From the NCBI RefSeq assembly GCF_937123705.1, contig NZ_CAKZKO010000204.1:42354-106353 (forward strand): a DNA stretch of 64,000 nt, read 5' to 3'. Origin of the DNA: an uncultured Paraglaciecola sp. (GTDB lineage Bacteria > Pseudomonadota > Gammaproteobacteria > Enterobacterales > Alteromonadaceae). Positions 44,530-54,016 of this stretch are shown here, piece by piece (the stretch's first letter is position 1; every line of letters begins with the position of its first letter). Below the pieces are notes generated by a model. It was given only the letters and a program-made list of their open reading frames with translations. It was not told where the DNA came from and searched no databases. The position numbers and the translations under genes are program-made.

Positions 44530-44624
44530 ATGTGATGGTCTTCTCCCGTTTGATTGTATGTTTCAATTCAATCATGGCACATAGCTTACGCTTAGATGCC
44601 GAATTAGGGAGGAGACCATCACAT
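44530..44624. repeat. Structured ~90-bp element, copy B (95 bp)
   Basis: Perfect 12-bp ends ATGTGATGGTCT/AGACCATCACAT, extended by a further stem (TCTCCC/GGGAGG with a wobble). Inside is TTTGATTG...CAATCA and GGCACATAGC...GATGCC. Copy A carries a matching pair of changes in the second hairpin, TAGG/CCTA. It lies between the VOC stop and its terminator. Confidence 0.78.
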
Positions 44625-44643
44625 CCGGTCAAATAAAAATTTC

Positions 44644-44664
44644 AAGGGGCATTGTGCCCCTTTT
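44644..44664 (+). terminator. Terminator of the VOC gene
   Basis: Eight-bp stem AAGGGGCA/TGCCCCTT with a TTG loop, followed by TTTTG. It is 124 bp after the stop because the repeat element lies between. Confidence 0.75.
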
Positions 44665-44764
44665 GTATTGTGTCTTAGCTTTTCTCCCTTTCATCCCATT
44701 GATGTTTTGATCTGCTTTTTGATGGGCTAGGTTATCCTGACATTAAATCCCAAAGGAAATATTC

Positions 44765-45505
44765 TTGAATACATTTATTAAGGTTGTATCGATAGGGCTA
44801 CTCGCCTGTACTGTGGCGTCACAGGCAGCGCCACTAGAGCTGAAAACAGACGATGCTTTAACGCTTAAAGCTGATTACTTCCAAAGTAATAAAAACAGCA
44901 AGCGTGGCGTTTTGATGTTACACCAATGTAATTACAATCGAAGTATGTATGACAATATTGGCGAGCAACTTGCTAAGCAAGGTATCCATGCCTTGAGTTT
45001 GGATTTTCGCGGTTTTGGCGACAGTGTGACAGAAGAATATGATGCTGAAAAACTTCAGGCTTTACCACAACAGGAACGAAGAAAAGCATGGCAAGTTATG
45101 TCTGCTAGCTGGCCTCAAGACGTTCAGCTTGCTTATGATTATCTCAGAGCCAAAGTATCAAAGGACGGTATTATTGGTGTGATTGGAGCAAGTTGTGGGG
45201 GAACGCAAGCCATCACCTTAGCAGAAAGTCGTCCAATTAAGGCCATCAGCTTTTTCTCCTCTGGACAACGAGAAGAAAATATCATGCGTTATAAAAGTGT
45301 GCTTGCAAATGCGCCAACACTGATAATCGCCGCTGAAGGTGATGGCGGTACATTTACTAGTGCTCAATACCTATTTAAATATGCACTACATGAGAATAGT
45401 AAATTAGTATCTTATAAAGGAAAGGGCCATGGTTACCCGTTGTTGGCTCAAGATACGCATCTTGCAACAAGCATAGTGAACTGGTTCGATAGCCAGTTGC
45501 ACTAA
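44765..45505 (+). CDS. Exported alpha/beta hydrolase, dienelactone-hydrolase-like
   Basis: 246 residues from a TTG start with AAAGGAA 7-8 nt upstream; no ATG is suitably placed. The signal peptide is ~1-22 (LLACTVASQAA). The hydrolase fold has LDFRGFGDS as a loop after strand 4, the nucleophile elbow GASCGG (Ser ~148), AAEGDGG for the acid region and KGHGYPL for the histidine. Substrate unknown. Its stop codon lies at the edge of a 16-bp palindrome at 45505-45520. It follows the VOC gene and its terminator and has no clear operon partner. Confidence 0.82.
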   Translation: MNTFIKVVSIGLLACTVASQAAPLELKTDDALTLKADYFQSNKNSKRGVLMLHQCNYNRSMYDNIGEQLAKQGIHALSLDFRGFGDSVTEEYDAEKLQALPQQERRKAWQVMSASWPQDVQLAYDYLRAKVSKDGIIGVIGASCGGTQAITLAESRPIKAISFFSSGQREENIMRYKSVLANAPTLIIAAEGDGGTFTSAQYLFKYALHENSKLVSYKGKGHGYPLLAQDTHLATSIVNWFDSQLH

Positions 45506-45520
45506 TACCATATATGGTAT
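45505..45520. repeat. Minimal palindrome, copy 4 (16 bp)
   Basis: ATACCATATATGGTAT, a perfect 16-bp palindrome with the same ATACCAT/ATGGTAT ends as the larger elements. It probably represents an element whose interior was lost, or a chance match; it overlaps the hydrolase stop codon by one base. Confidence 0.55.
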
Positions 45521-45536
45521 AAGTCATTATTGGGTA

Positions 45537-45728
45537 TTACTTTATCTTAGCAATTCCAAGTGCAATACAAATAACGCCGCCTACCATACCAGCCCATGCT
45601 TCTATGGGAGTATCACCACTAAATGCTCGGCTAACTTGTGAACTGGCCGAGTCATATACGTCATAACCCCAAAAGCCTAAGGCCACACCTATTACAATTA
45701 GAACTATGCCAATAATTTTGTTATTCAT
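45537..45728 (-). CDS. DUF3185 family small membrane protein
   Basis: 63 residues with two hydrophobic helices: MNNKIIGIVLIVIGVALGFWGYDVYDSA at the N-terminus and MVGGVICIALGIAKIK at the C-terminus, joined by SSQVSRAFSGDTPIEAW. The layout and the GYDVYDS turn fit DUF3185. Function unknown. A ribosome-like GAGGAAAAT precedes the ATG. It begins 9 bp after the end of the sulfotransferase gene on the same strand, so it may be co-transcribed with it. Confidence 0.75.
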   Translation of the reverse strand: MNNKIIGIVLIVIGVALGFWGYDVYDSASSQVSRAFSGDTPIEAWAGMVGGVICIALGIAKIK

Positions 45729-45737
45729 ATTTTCCTC

Positions 45738-47711
45738 TTAGGATCCGTTAAAAGCTGTAATTAAAGGAGATAAGTGCGTTTCAAAATTCTTCCATTGTTC
45801 TCTAGCATTCGAGTTTATGGGTTGGCGCACTTGCTCAGAACTGGGAGTTTTAATAGTGCGTTTAGTCTTGTAAAAATGCAAGCAGGATGATTCAAAGGGC
45901 AGCTGACAGAAATCTAAAATACGCCTTACTTGCGTTTCAAGATCATCTATTACATCTTCGTGCTGTACCCGCATAACAAAACCGGGTAACACAATATCCC
46001 AGTGGGACATTAATGATTGGTAAGACTGGTAGTAATGCCTAAGATTGTCTAGATCATAGGAAAACTCTTGCCCTTCGGCAAATAACTGTTTGTAGCCACT
46101 GAAGCAACAGGCAATAGGATCACGTCTAGCGTCTATTATTTTGGCATTGGGTAAAATAGTTTTTATCAGGCCAATATGCATAAAGTTATTGGGCATTTTA
46201 TCGATAAAAAAAGCCCCTTCTTGACGGTAGCAACGGGTGTCCTGAATAAACTGTTGACCAAAGCGGTCAAAATAGCTGGAATCGATTTCATTGATTACTT
46301 TTGGATAACCACTCTTACTACCACTTAGTCTTGCGGCTAAGCCAAGAATATTATGTAACTCCATGGTGCCATCGACTTGAGAGTGAGAGGCGAGAATTTG
46401 CTCTAATAAGGTAGACCCAGCTCTTGGTAGTCCTACTATAAATATAGGGTCGGGTGATGAGTCCCCCAAATTTTGATGTTCAGCGAAAAATGCTGTATTA
46501 AAAATGGCTTTTTGGGCGCTAATTTGTTCGTCTAGCTTGCTCTTTGAGTAGTGACAGTGTTGATTCTTAGAAGCATTGCCTTTTTGATAGTAGTTAAAAG
46601 CCTTGTCGAACTGATTACTGTCTTCAAAGGCTTTGGCTAATGCAAACTCAAGATGGACCTTGTCGTCCTGCTCTATATCGCCTTTCTCTAATTGCGCCTG
46701 CATTTGAGATAGCTCGTTTTCGGTAAATCGATAGGTTTTGGTATTCGCTAAACTCCAATAGGCGTCACCAAAGTCAGGGCGAATTTGATAGGCTTGCTGA
46801 TAGGCGGTTATTGCCTGTGCAATGTTGCCATTGGCTTTGTATGCGTGGCCGAGCAATAACTGGATTCCCGGTCGGTCGTTACGCTCATTTATAACCTGAT
46901 GATAAAGCTCGATGGCAGAGGACACTTCGCCAATACCTACCATAGCGCTGGCTTTTGCTGCTAGATATTGATGGTTGTTTGGGTGGTTAGTCAGTAGATG
47001 CTCTGCTTGTTGTTTGGCGGGCCTAAATTTCCCCAGTTTAGTTAACAACTGCACAAGCTCTGCTCTTGCTCCTTGATGTGTTGGATGTATTTCAACGCAA
47101 CTTTCTAGCAAAAACTCTGCTTCATGATAGAGCTTGAGTGCGATGCCTATTTCAGCTAAAAGCAGCATGGCTTCACTATGGTGTTTGTGCTGTTGCAAAA
47201 ACTGCCGACATACAGAGTCAGCGATGGCTAACTTTCCTTCATACATTAAATCTCTGGCGCCACGGATTTCAGCGGGCAATTGCGTAAGGTAGCTGACGCG
47301 TTCAGCGGCCAACTTCTGCCCTTCATTATGGTTTAACTCAGAGTACAGAATCACTAACTTGTGCCAACTGGATAATAATGCTGGATTAAGCCGGGTAGCT
47401 CTATTAAACGCACTAACAGCCTTAGGTTTTTCGCCAGAACTAAGCAATAAATACCCTTTTTCTTGATGGGCTCTTGCATGATTTGGATCGCTAGCGATAA
47501 GCGTTTTTATTGTATTGATTGCCTCATTGAAGATACCTTTGCTGCGCTGGGCAACGGCTAAGAGGTACAGTAATTCTATTTTATTTGCAGGGGTATGTTG
47601 AGTGTTAAGCGCTTGTTGAGACAGTAATATTGCCTTGTCAGTAGCGCCTGATTGTAGCGCTCGTTTGATATTGTCAATTTTTATGCTTTGACCACTGACC
47701 TTAGTTACCAC
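45738..47711 (-). CDS. TPR-containing sulfotransferase
   Basis: 657 residues. About ten tetratricopeptide repeats cover ~1-390 (for example HARAHQEKGYLLLSSGEKPK and IQLLLGHAYKANGNIAQAI). The C-terminal sulfotransferase domain begins near 420, with the PAPS 5'-phosphosulfate loop GLPRAGSTLLEQIL and the 3'-phosphate motif DARRDPIACCFSGYK. Members transfer sulfate from PAPS to acceptors such as tyrosine or carbohydrate; bacterial TPR-sulfotransferases have no settled substrate. No signal peptide is visible, so it is cytoplasmic. It lies downstream of a TonB-receptor gene on the same strand, with a hairpin between them. Confidence 0.85.
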   Translation of the reverse strand: MVTKVSGQSIKIDNIKRALQSGATDKAILLSQQALNTQHTPANKIELLYLLAVAQRSKGIFNEAINTIKTLIASDPNHARAHQEKGYLLLSSGEKPKAVSAFNRATRLNPALLSSWHKLVILYSELNHNEGQKLAAERVSYLTQLPAEIRGARDLMYEGKLAIADSVCRQFLQQHKHHSEAMLLLAEIGIALKLYHEAEFLLESCVEIHPTHQGARAELVQLLTKLGKFRPAKQQAEHLLTNHPNNHQYLAAKASAMVGIGEVSSAIELYHQVINERNDRPGIQLLLGHAYKANGNIAQAITAYQQAYQIRPDFGDAYWSLANTKTYRFTENELSQMQAQLEKGDIEQDDKVHLEFALAKAFEDSNQFDKAFNYYQKGNASKNQHCHYSKSKLDEQISAQKAIFNTAFFAEHQNLGDSSPDPIFIVGLPRAGSTLLEQILASHSQVDGTMELHNILGLAARLSGSKSGYPKVINEIDSSYFDRFGQQFIQDTRCYRQEGAFFIDKMPNNFMHIGLIKTILPNAKIIDARRDPIACCFSGYKQLFAEGQEFSYDLDNLRHYYQSYQSLMSHWDIVLPGFVMRVQHEDVIDDLETQVRRILDFCQLPFESSCLHFYKTKRTIKTPSSEQVRQPINSNAREQWKNFETHLSPLITAFNGS

Positions 47712-47775
47712 CTTTACCTCCTGCCTGTATTATTTCTTGGGTCGAGATTACAACGCAATGTCTTAAGCGCAAAAT

Positions 47776-47800
47776 AAAGGCAAGCTAAACGCCTGCCTTT
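47776..47800 (-). terminator. Hairpin between TonB receptor and sulfotransferase genes
   Basis: Seven-bp stem AAAGGCA/TGCCTTT extended by GC/GC after one mismatch; minus strand continues ATTTTG. It may end or attenuate transcription from the receptor into the sulfotransferase gene. Confidence 0.55.
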
Positions 47801-47814
47801 TGATGCAACCACCT

Positions 47815-50454
47815 TTAATAGAAATCGTAAGACAGCCTCAATCCTATTGTACGGGGGCGGCTTGTCACAACCTTAGGTGTAAATTGCTGGGTATCTATAT
47901 ATAACACTGCGCTTTCGTCAGTTAGGTTATCTACATATAGTTCGACTTTCCAGTCGTCTTTGGTGATACCAACAGATACATTGGCAATAGCATAACTGTC
48001 CTGAATATAACGGCCTCCTGCAAATGTCTCGCCATTAGAGTCTGAATATGTCACACCTGCATAGGTCGCGGCTTCCTTTTGGATTGGTAAGTTAGAACCG
48101 GTTCCGTATATCAGTTGTGTCGCGTCTTCGGTGACGTAGGCGTCCATGGCCATTCCAGCTAAGCGTTCACCTGTGTAGCTAATAGAACCATTGACATAGC
48201 CCTCGTAACCAGCATCTAGCTCGAAATAATATCGTGCGCGAAGATTGCCTGAAAACTCAGCTGAGTAGGGGAGTTGAGCGCCAACTGCAGGCGCTATACC
48301 GGCAAGCTCTGCATTGATACGAGTTAACTCTGTATCCAAAAAACTAAAGGCAGCGTTGATCACTAAATTGTCGGAGGCTAACCAAGTAATATCGGCGTCT
48401 AGACCTCTTATTTCGGCGTCACCTACATTATCAGTAAAAACTAAAAAGCTGATGTTAGTAGGGTCAAAACGTGAGGTTTGTAAGTCGGTGATTTCCGAAT
48501 AATAAGCCGTAGCATTGACCCTTAATATTCCATCTAAAAAGTCACCTTTGATGCCCAGTTCGAAATTATCTAAACTATCGGTTGTCGAATAAACCGGTAT
48601 TCTGAATCCTTCAAAGGCACCATTTTGGTTTGTTGCTTGGCCTCCACCTACACGGTTAGTCACTGGTGGCCTAAAGCCTTCGGAATAAGTTGTAAAAAGC
48701 AGTATCTCGTCGCTCACTTTGTAATCTAGCGATGCTTTGAAAATGGTATCATCGACTGTTAATGTGCCGTTGCTATCTAATAAACTCACATCCAATTGTC
48801 CGCTTGCGATGGCTTGATCAATTAAGGCTGGATCTTCACCTACTGCGACTAATTCTGCAGCATCTAAAGTGCCAAAGGCGCGAATCCGTCGGCTAACATC
48901 AACGGTAGAAGTTGAGCCCTTATAGGTGTCATCAATTTGGTACCAGCGAACCCCTAAGGTCGCGGTGAGTTTATCGGTAATGTCATACTCTGCTTGCCCG
49001 AATACTGCGATTTGTTCGATGGTATGGGTTACATCGTTTACAAATCCAATCTCTGATTCGAAAGGCCCACCATTAGAATTAATGCCTTCAGTGCCTTTTA
49101 GGGTAGTGCTTAAATTAGGATACTTTTCTGTGTTGGGGATTTTAAACTTACCCACAGTGGCGAGTTCTTGATCATCGTAGAAAATACCGGCTGTGACACG
49201 CCAAGTGTTGTCGGCGTCGGTATTGAACCTAAGTTCATGAGTAAGACGTGAAGTATCGGTATTTTCCTTATAGTACTTAGTAGGATCTAGGCAACGTTCG
49301 TCTGCAGCCTCTATTGATGAGCCGTATTGGCACACATAATAGGCAGAGAATAATCCGCCATTGGTATAGCCAGTGTAATCAATGGTTGAGTTAATTTCAC
49401 GATCTAGATAGCCGCCTGTGTATACCACTTCAAGTTTGTTCAAACGACCTTCTAAGGTCCAAGTGCTCAGGCCAAACTCATCGTCATTGTCTTCTGGAGT
49501 AAATCGATTAACAGAGCTCTCACCGTCGAGGTTGGGATCGTAAGCAAACACCCCTTCTGTTTCCAAGGACTGGGCGGTATGCTGCAACAGTAAAGACCAG
49601 TCTTGATTAAACAAATAGGACATGCCGAATCTCACGCCCGCATATATCGCATCGTTACTATTGTCTTCTATCAAGCTGTCATTTTTAGGGGAAACAATAG
49701 GGGTATTGAGTGGGTCGCTCAACACATTGCCCGAGATCCTGCTAATTACAACCGCGCTACCAATATAGCCACCTTCTCCTGGTTTGTTGAGAATATTGTC
49801 AATCCAGCCACCTTGTTTATCGTTGTAAGCCACTATCCGCAATGCCAGTTCATCGGTTGGGGTAAAGTTCATAAAGGCTTCTACGGCATTACTCATTTCG
49901 CCACCACTAGTACTGCCAATATTCACATCCAGTCCCGCTGAAAAACCGCTGTGGTCGGGTTTTTTACTGATCATGCGCACTGTACCCGATTGCGAACTGG
50001 CTCCAAATAAAGTGCCTTGAGGGCCAGGCAATACTTCGACGCGTTGCATATCTGCCGCGTAAACGTCTAAGTTTCTGCCCTGCATAGAAACCGGTTGCTC
50101 ATCGAGATAAAAGGCAACGGAAGGTTGTAATGCTTGCACCGAAGATACCGCAATGGTGCTTTGAGAGGTCGCCGCACCACGGATGTAAATTTCATTTTGA
50201 CCTGGGCCTGTACCCTGAAATACAACATTAGGCAGAAATTCTACGTAGTCGCTAAAACTTTCAACGCCGAGGTTTTCTAAGGCTTCGCCGTTTAAGGCTG
50301 AAACAGACACAGGCACATCTTGTATCGACTCAGATCTTTTAGTAGCGGTAACTTGAATCGTTTCTATCTGTGCTTTTGTGGCTTGTTGTTGTGCGATTGC
50401 AGGGGTAAGTGTAAGTGCTGCGAATACGGCACAGCTAATTTTTGTTCTGTCCAT
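47815..50454 (-). CDS. TonB-dependent receptor
   Basis: 879 residues from the ATG at 50454, which gives a signal peptide (MDRTKISCAVFAALTLTPAI); the frame runs further upstream without a signal sequence. There is a TonB-box-like IETIQVTATKR, then the plug domain (QDVPVSVSALNGEALENLGV, IYIRGAATSQ, VEVLPGPQGTLFGASSQSGTVRMISKKP). A 22-strand barrel ends RLSYDFY with the aromatic C-terminus needed for outer-membrane insertion. The class (no CarboxypepD domain, polysaccharide- or siderophore-type plug) suggests uptake of a large substrate, which cannot be named. The TPR-sulfotransferase gene lies 103 bp downstream. Confidence 0.92.
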   Translation of the reverse strand: MDRTKISCAVFAALTLTPAIAQQQATKAQIETIQVTATKRSESIQDVPVSVSALNGEALENLGVESFSDYVEFLPNVVFQGTGPGQNEIYIRGAATSQSTIAVSSVQALQPSVAFYLDEQPVSMQGRNLDVYAADMQRVEVLPGPQGTLFGASSQSGTVRMISKKPDHSGFSAGLDVNIGSTSGGEMSNAVEAFMNFTPTDELALRIVAYNDKQGGWIDNILNKPGEGGYIGSAVVISRISGNVLSDPLNTPIVSPKNDSLIEDNSNDAIYAGVRFGMSYLFNQDWSLLLQHTAQSLETEGVFAYDPNLDGESSVNRFTPEDNDDEFGLSTWTLEGRLNKLEVVYTGGYLDREINSTIDYTGYTNGGLFSAYYVCQYGSSIEAADERCLDPTKYYKENTDTSRLTHELRFNTDADNTWRVTAGIFYDDQELATVGKFKIPNTEKYPNLSTTLKGTEGINSNGGPFESEIGFVNDVTHTIEQIAVFGQAEYDITDKLTATLGVRWYQIDDTYKGSTSTVDVSRRIRAFGTLDAAELVAVGEDPALIDQAIASGQLDVSLLDSNGTLTVDDTIFKASLDYKVSDEILLFTTYSEGFRPPVTNRVGGGQATNQNGAFEGFRIPVYSTTDSLDNFELGIKGDFLDGILRVNATAYYSEITDLQTSRFDPTNISFLVFTDNVGDAEIRGLDADITWLASDNLVINAAFSFLDTELTRINAELAGIAPAVGAQLPYSAEFSGNLRARYYFELDAGYEGYVNGSISYTGERLAGMAMDAYVTEDATQLIYGTGSNLPIQKEAATYAGVTYSDSNGETFAGGRYIQDSYAIANVSVGITKDDWKVELYVDNLTDESAVLYIDTQQFTPKVVTSRPRTIGLRLSYDFY

Positions 50455-50726
50455 TTGATAAGTGCCCTTTTTAGCTCTTTGTATGCACTGCCAAGGGAAA
50501 TACTGCGGAAAGACCCAATACATACAACAATTAATTTCAATACAAATTTTTGTTAATGTAGCATAAATGAGCATATCAGGTTTTGATGTTGATTTCTAAG
50601 GTGTTATTAGGTGCAACTGAGGTGAGGTATAAGTTTAATGATTAGTACTCTAACTATATGCGTAAGTTTAAAAGCATTAAGGGATAGGTTATATTGCGGT
50701 TTAAATAAATATTTAGGTTTAATTAA

Positions 50727-52694
50727 GTGGCTATAACACGCATAGATCAACATCTTAACCGCCCGGTTTTCTATTTATCTTCATTGTCGATTTTAGTCTT
50801 AGTGGTATTTGCATTGATCGCGCCACAAACAGCAGATGTATTTTTTGCTGATTTGCAAAAAGGCATTATTGATAACGGCAGTTGGTTTTATGTGGTGTCG
50901 GTGGCGGTCATTCTACTTACTGTACTATATGTTGGTTTCTCTAGTTTTGGAGAAATACGCCTTGGTCCTGACCACTGTAAACCTGATTTTTCTCTGCCTA
51001 CTTGGTTATCTATGTTGTTTGCCGCGGGTATGGGTATAGGCTTGATGTTTTTTGGAGTGGCGGAACCTGTAATGCACTTTCTGTCACCTCCAACTGCGCC
51101 CCAAGGGACCACCGATGCCGTGCGAGAGGCCATGAAAATGACCTTTTTTCACTGGGGTTTACATGCCTGGGCTATCTACGCAGTAGTAGGGTTAATTTTG
51201 GCTTATTTTAGCTTTAGGTTAAATTTACCTCTGACTTTGCGTTCGGCTTTGTATCCCATGATAGGCGACCGTATTTACGGTTGGGCGGGACATACAGTGG
51301 ATATCCTAGCAGTGGTTAGCACTATCTTTGGCATTGCGACATCTCTTGGGTTAGGTGCAGCGCAAATTAACTCGGGATTAAGTTATCTATTTGCGCTTGA
51401 AGAATCCATACCGGTACAGATTTATTTGATGGTAGGCATTATCGCTATCGCTATTGTGTCAGTGGCAACTGGGTTAGAAAAAGGGATACGCCGTCTATCC
51501 GAATTCAACATGTTGCTAGCCATTGCCTTGTTACTATTTATTTTAATTTTAGGGCCAACGGTATTCTTGCTAACCGCCTATGTGCAAAATACAGGGGCTT
51601 ATCTGTCAGATATTGTGCGTAACACTTTTAATCTATTTGCCTACGATAAAACCGACTGGATAGGCGGTTGGACCATTTTTTACTGGGGCTGGTGGTTAGC
51701 TTGGGCACCTTTTGTCGGGCTATTTATTGCGCGCATTTCGCGGGGCAGAACCATACGTGAGTTTGTTGTGGGTGTGTTAGTACTGCCTACTGCTTTTACC
51801 TTGTTCTGGATGACAGTGTTTGGCAATTCGGCTATTGATCTCATTTATACCCAAGGAGTGGACAAATTAGGGGATATGGTCAGCAGTAATGCCCCTGTGG
51901 CACTGTTTGTGTTTTTAGAGCACTTCCCGTTTCAACAGCTATTGAGTTTTATCGCAACCTTGATGGTGGTGGTGTTCTTTGTCACATCATGCGATTCGGG
52001 GGCAATGGTGGTTGATATGCTCTGCTCTCACGGTAGAAACGACACCCCAATTTGGCAACGTATTTATTGGGCCGTGGGGGTGGGACTAGTAGCTGCTATT
52101 TTGTTAACTGTTGGTGGTCTTAATGCGCTGCAAACTATGACCATTGCAACGGCTTTACCCTTTGCCATTATTTTGTTGCTTTCGTTAGTCGGCTTAATAA
52201 AGGCATTGCGTATCGAAAACCATAAGAAAGCCAGTTTGTTAATGAATTTGCACCCTCATCCAATTGGTCAAGATGAAGGTTGGGAACAGCGTCTTGCCAC
52301 TATCATTCAATTTCCAAACAAAACAGCAGTGACGCAATTTATTGATACCACAGTGCGATCTGCGATGGAGAGTGTCAGGAAAGAATTGGCTAAAAATCAA
52401 GTTGAATCAGAAATAGTGAATGACTCAGGTGTGTTGAGCTTGAGCGTTCAACATGGTAGCGAACATTCTTTCGTATTTGGAGTGAAATGCGCTAAACACC
52501 TACAGCCTAGTTATTCATCAGATAACGAAGAATCTAATGAAGTGACCGACGACCATAGCTATTACCGCGCAGAAGTGCATCTAGCAGAAGGGGGACAAGA
52601 TTACGATATTATGGGTTGGTCGAAGCAAGGGGTGATCAATGATGTAATTGATCAATACCATAAACATCAACACTTTTTACATCTATTGCGTTGA
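50727..52694 (+). CDS. BCCT family transporter, BetT-like
   Basis: 655 residues from a GTG start. Twelve helices with the BCCT motifs GIGLMFFGVAEPVMHF (~106-121) and WWLAWAPFVGLFIARISRGR (~322-341, including the conserved tryptophan segment), followed by a C-terminal cytoplasmic domain of ~150 residues as in the choline transporter BetT. The C-terminal domain is thought to sense osmolarity in relatives. Substrate is likely a quaternary amine or similar compatible solute, driven by sodium or protons. The class V aminotransferase starts 111 bp downstream, so the two may form an uptake-and-breakdown unit. No betAB genes are adjacent. Confidence 0.9.
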   Translation: MAITRIDQHLNRPVFYLSSLSILVLVVFALIAPQTADVFFADLQKGIIDNGSWFYVVSVAVILLTVLYVGFSSFGEIRLGPDHCKPDFSLPTWLSMLFAAGMGIGLMFFGVAEPVMHFLSPPTAPQGTTDAVREAMKMTFFHWGLHAWAIYAVVGLILAYFSFRLNLPLTLRSALYPMIGDRIYGWAGHTVDILAVVSTIFGIATSLGLGAAQINSGLSYLFALEESIPVQIYLMVGIIAIAIVSVATGLEKGIRRLSEFNMLLAIALLLFILILGPTVFLLTAYVQNTGAYLSDIVRNTFNLFAYDKTDWIGGWTIFYWGWWLAWAPFVGLFIARISRGRTIREFVVGVLVLPTAFTLFWMTVFGNSAIDLIYTQGVDKLGDMVSSNAPVALFVFLEHFPFQQLLSFIATLMVVVFFVTSCDSGAMVVDMLCSHGRNDTPIWQRIYWAVGVGLVAAILLTVGGLNALQTMTIATALPFAIILLLSLVGLIKALRIENHKKASLLMNLHPHPIGQDEGWEQRLATIIQFPNKTAVTQFIDTTVRSAMESVRKELAKNQVESEIVNDSGVLSLSVQHGSEHSFVFGVKCAKHLQPSYSSDNEESNEVTDDHSYYRAEVHLAEGGQDYDIMGWSKQGVINDVIDQYHKHQHFLHLLR

Positions 52695-52805
52695 TATGCA
52701 ATTTAGCTATGTATTAGCAAATAATAGGTCATAAAAAGCATCGGAAACATGGATGTTTTCAGTATACTCAAGACAAAATCAAAGCATTTTGAATAAGGCA
52801 TAAAA

Positions 52806-54011
52806 GTGCGAATTAAATCACCCCAAGGCATTTTGTCTTTAGATAGTATCTTACCCGAAGAACCTTTATTGATGATGGGCGCAGGGCCTGTACCCATTCC
52901 AGCCAGAGTGGCCGCCGCAAACGGCATTGTTATCAATCATTTGGGCGATACTATGGCGCAGATCATTGAGCAAGTTAAGCTGATGTCACGCTATGTGTTT
53001 CAAACCGAAACCGGGCATATCCTAGGGGTAGCTGGCCCAGGTTCAGCCGCAATGGAAATGGCGGTGGCGAACCTTGTGGTGCCAGGTAGTAAAGTGCTCA
53101 GTGTATGCAATGGTTTTTTTAGTAATCGCCTTGCCGAAATGGCTGAGCGTGTTGAAGCTGATGTGGTGCGCTTGGTGGTAGGTGAAGGGCAAAGCGCCGA
53201 CCCAAGCGTAGTGGCGCAATATATCGAACAGCATCAACCACAAGTTTTGACCATAGTACAAGGCGAAACCTCAAGTACTGTGTGTAACAATGAATTGGCA
53301 GCCATAGCGGCCGCTGCAAAAGCTCACAACTGTTTAGTGATAGTGGATGCCGTTTGTACTTTAAGTACCATGGAATTTGATATGGATAAATGGGGCATTG
53401 ATGCAGTAATAACAGGTGGTCAAAAAGGTTTATCTTGTATACCAGGTGTGTCACTTATTGGGTTTTCCAGCAAGGCTTGGCAACATATTCAATCGCGAAC
53501 TGATCAGCTTAGACATTGGTGCCTTGACGCCAAACTAGCGGATCAATTTTGGTATAAAAAAGCCTACCATTACACTGCGCCCGTATCTGGGATATTGGCA
53601 ATCCATGAAGCGCTACGACTGGTATGCACCGAAACCCTAAAAGCGCGATTTGATCGACACTTACGTAGTTCCCAAGCACTGCAAGCAGGTATCGAAGCCA
53701 TGGGGCTCTCACTATTTGTTAAACCAGAGGCGCGGTTAAATTCAGTGGTAGGTATTCAAGTGCCAACTGGCATTGAAAGCAAGCAACTACTTAACACTAT
53801 GTCCAGTCGCTATAAGGTTGAGATTTCAGGATCTTTTGGCGCCAATATTGTGCGGATAGGGCAAATGGGCGAGCAATGCCGCGCTCATAACTTGTTTCGC
53901 ACCCTGCATGCTTTTGGTGCGAGTTTTAATCTGCTTGGGCAACAACTTGATTTACCAGCGGGTATGGCGGCCCTTGAAAGCTCACTAGATCATTTTGGGG
54001 TTGTTGATTAA
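52806..54011 (+). CDS. Class V (alanine-glyoxylate-type) aminotransferase
   Basis: 401 residues from a GTG start. Fold-type I PLP enzyme of class V: N-terminal GAGPVPIPARVAAANG, the PLP-phosphate region GPGSAAMEMAVANLV, Asp in VIVDAVCTLS, and the Schiff-base Lys in TGGQKGLSCIPG. The closest family pattern is serine/alanine-glyoxylate and pyridoxamine-pyruvate aminotransferases. The amino donor and acceptor are not predictable. It lies between the BCCT transporter and a lipoprotein hydrolase whose gene begins 5 bp after its stop, so these two are co-transcribed. It may act on an amine brought in by the transporter. Confidence 0.86.
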   Translation: MRIKSPQGILSLDSILPEEPLLMMGAGPVPIPARVAAANGIVINHLGDTMAQIIEQVKLMSRYVFQTETGHILGVAGPGSAAMEMAVANLVVPGSKVLSVCNGFFSNRLAEMAERVEADVVRLVVGEGQSADPSVVAQYIEQHQPQVLTIVQGETSSTVCNNELAAIAAAAKAHNCLVIVDAVCTLSTMEFDMDKWGIDAVITGGQKGLSCIPGVSLIGFSSKAWQHIQSRTDQLRHWCLDAKLADQFWYKKAYHYTAPVSGILAIHEALRLVCTETLKARFDRHLRSSQALQAGIEAMGLSLFVKPEARLNSVVGIQVPTGIESKQLLNTMSSRYKVEISGSFGANIVRIGQMGEQCRAHNLFRTLHAFGASFNLLGQQLDLPAGMAALESSLDHFGVVD

Positions 54012-54016
54012 TTTAA

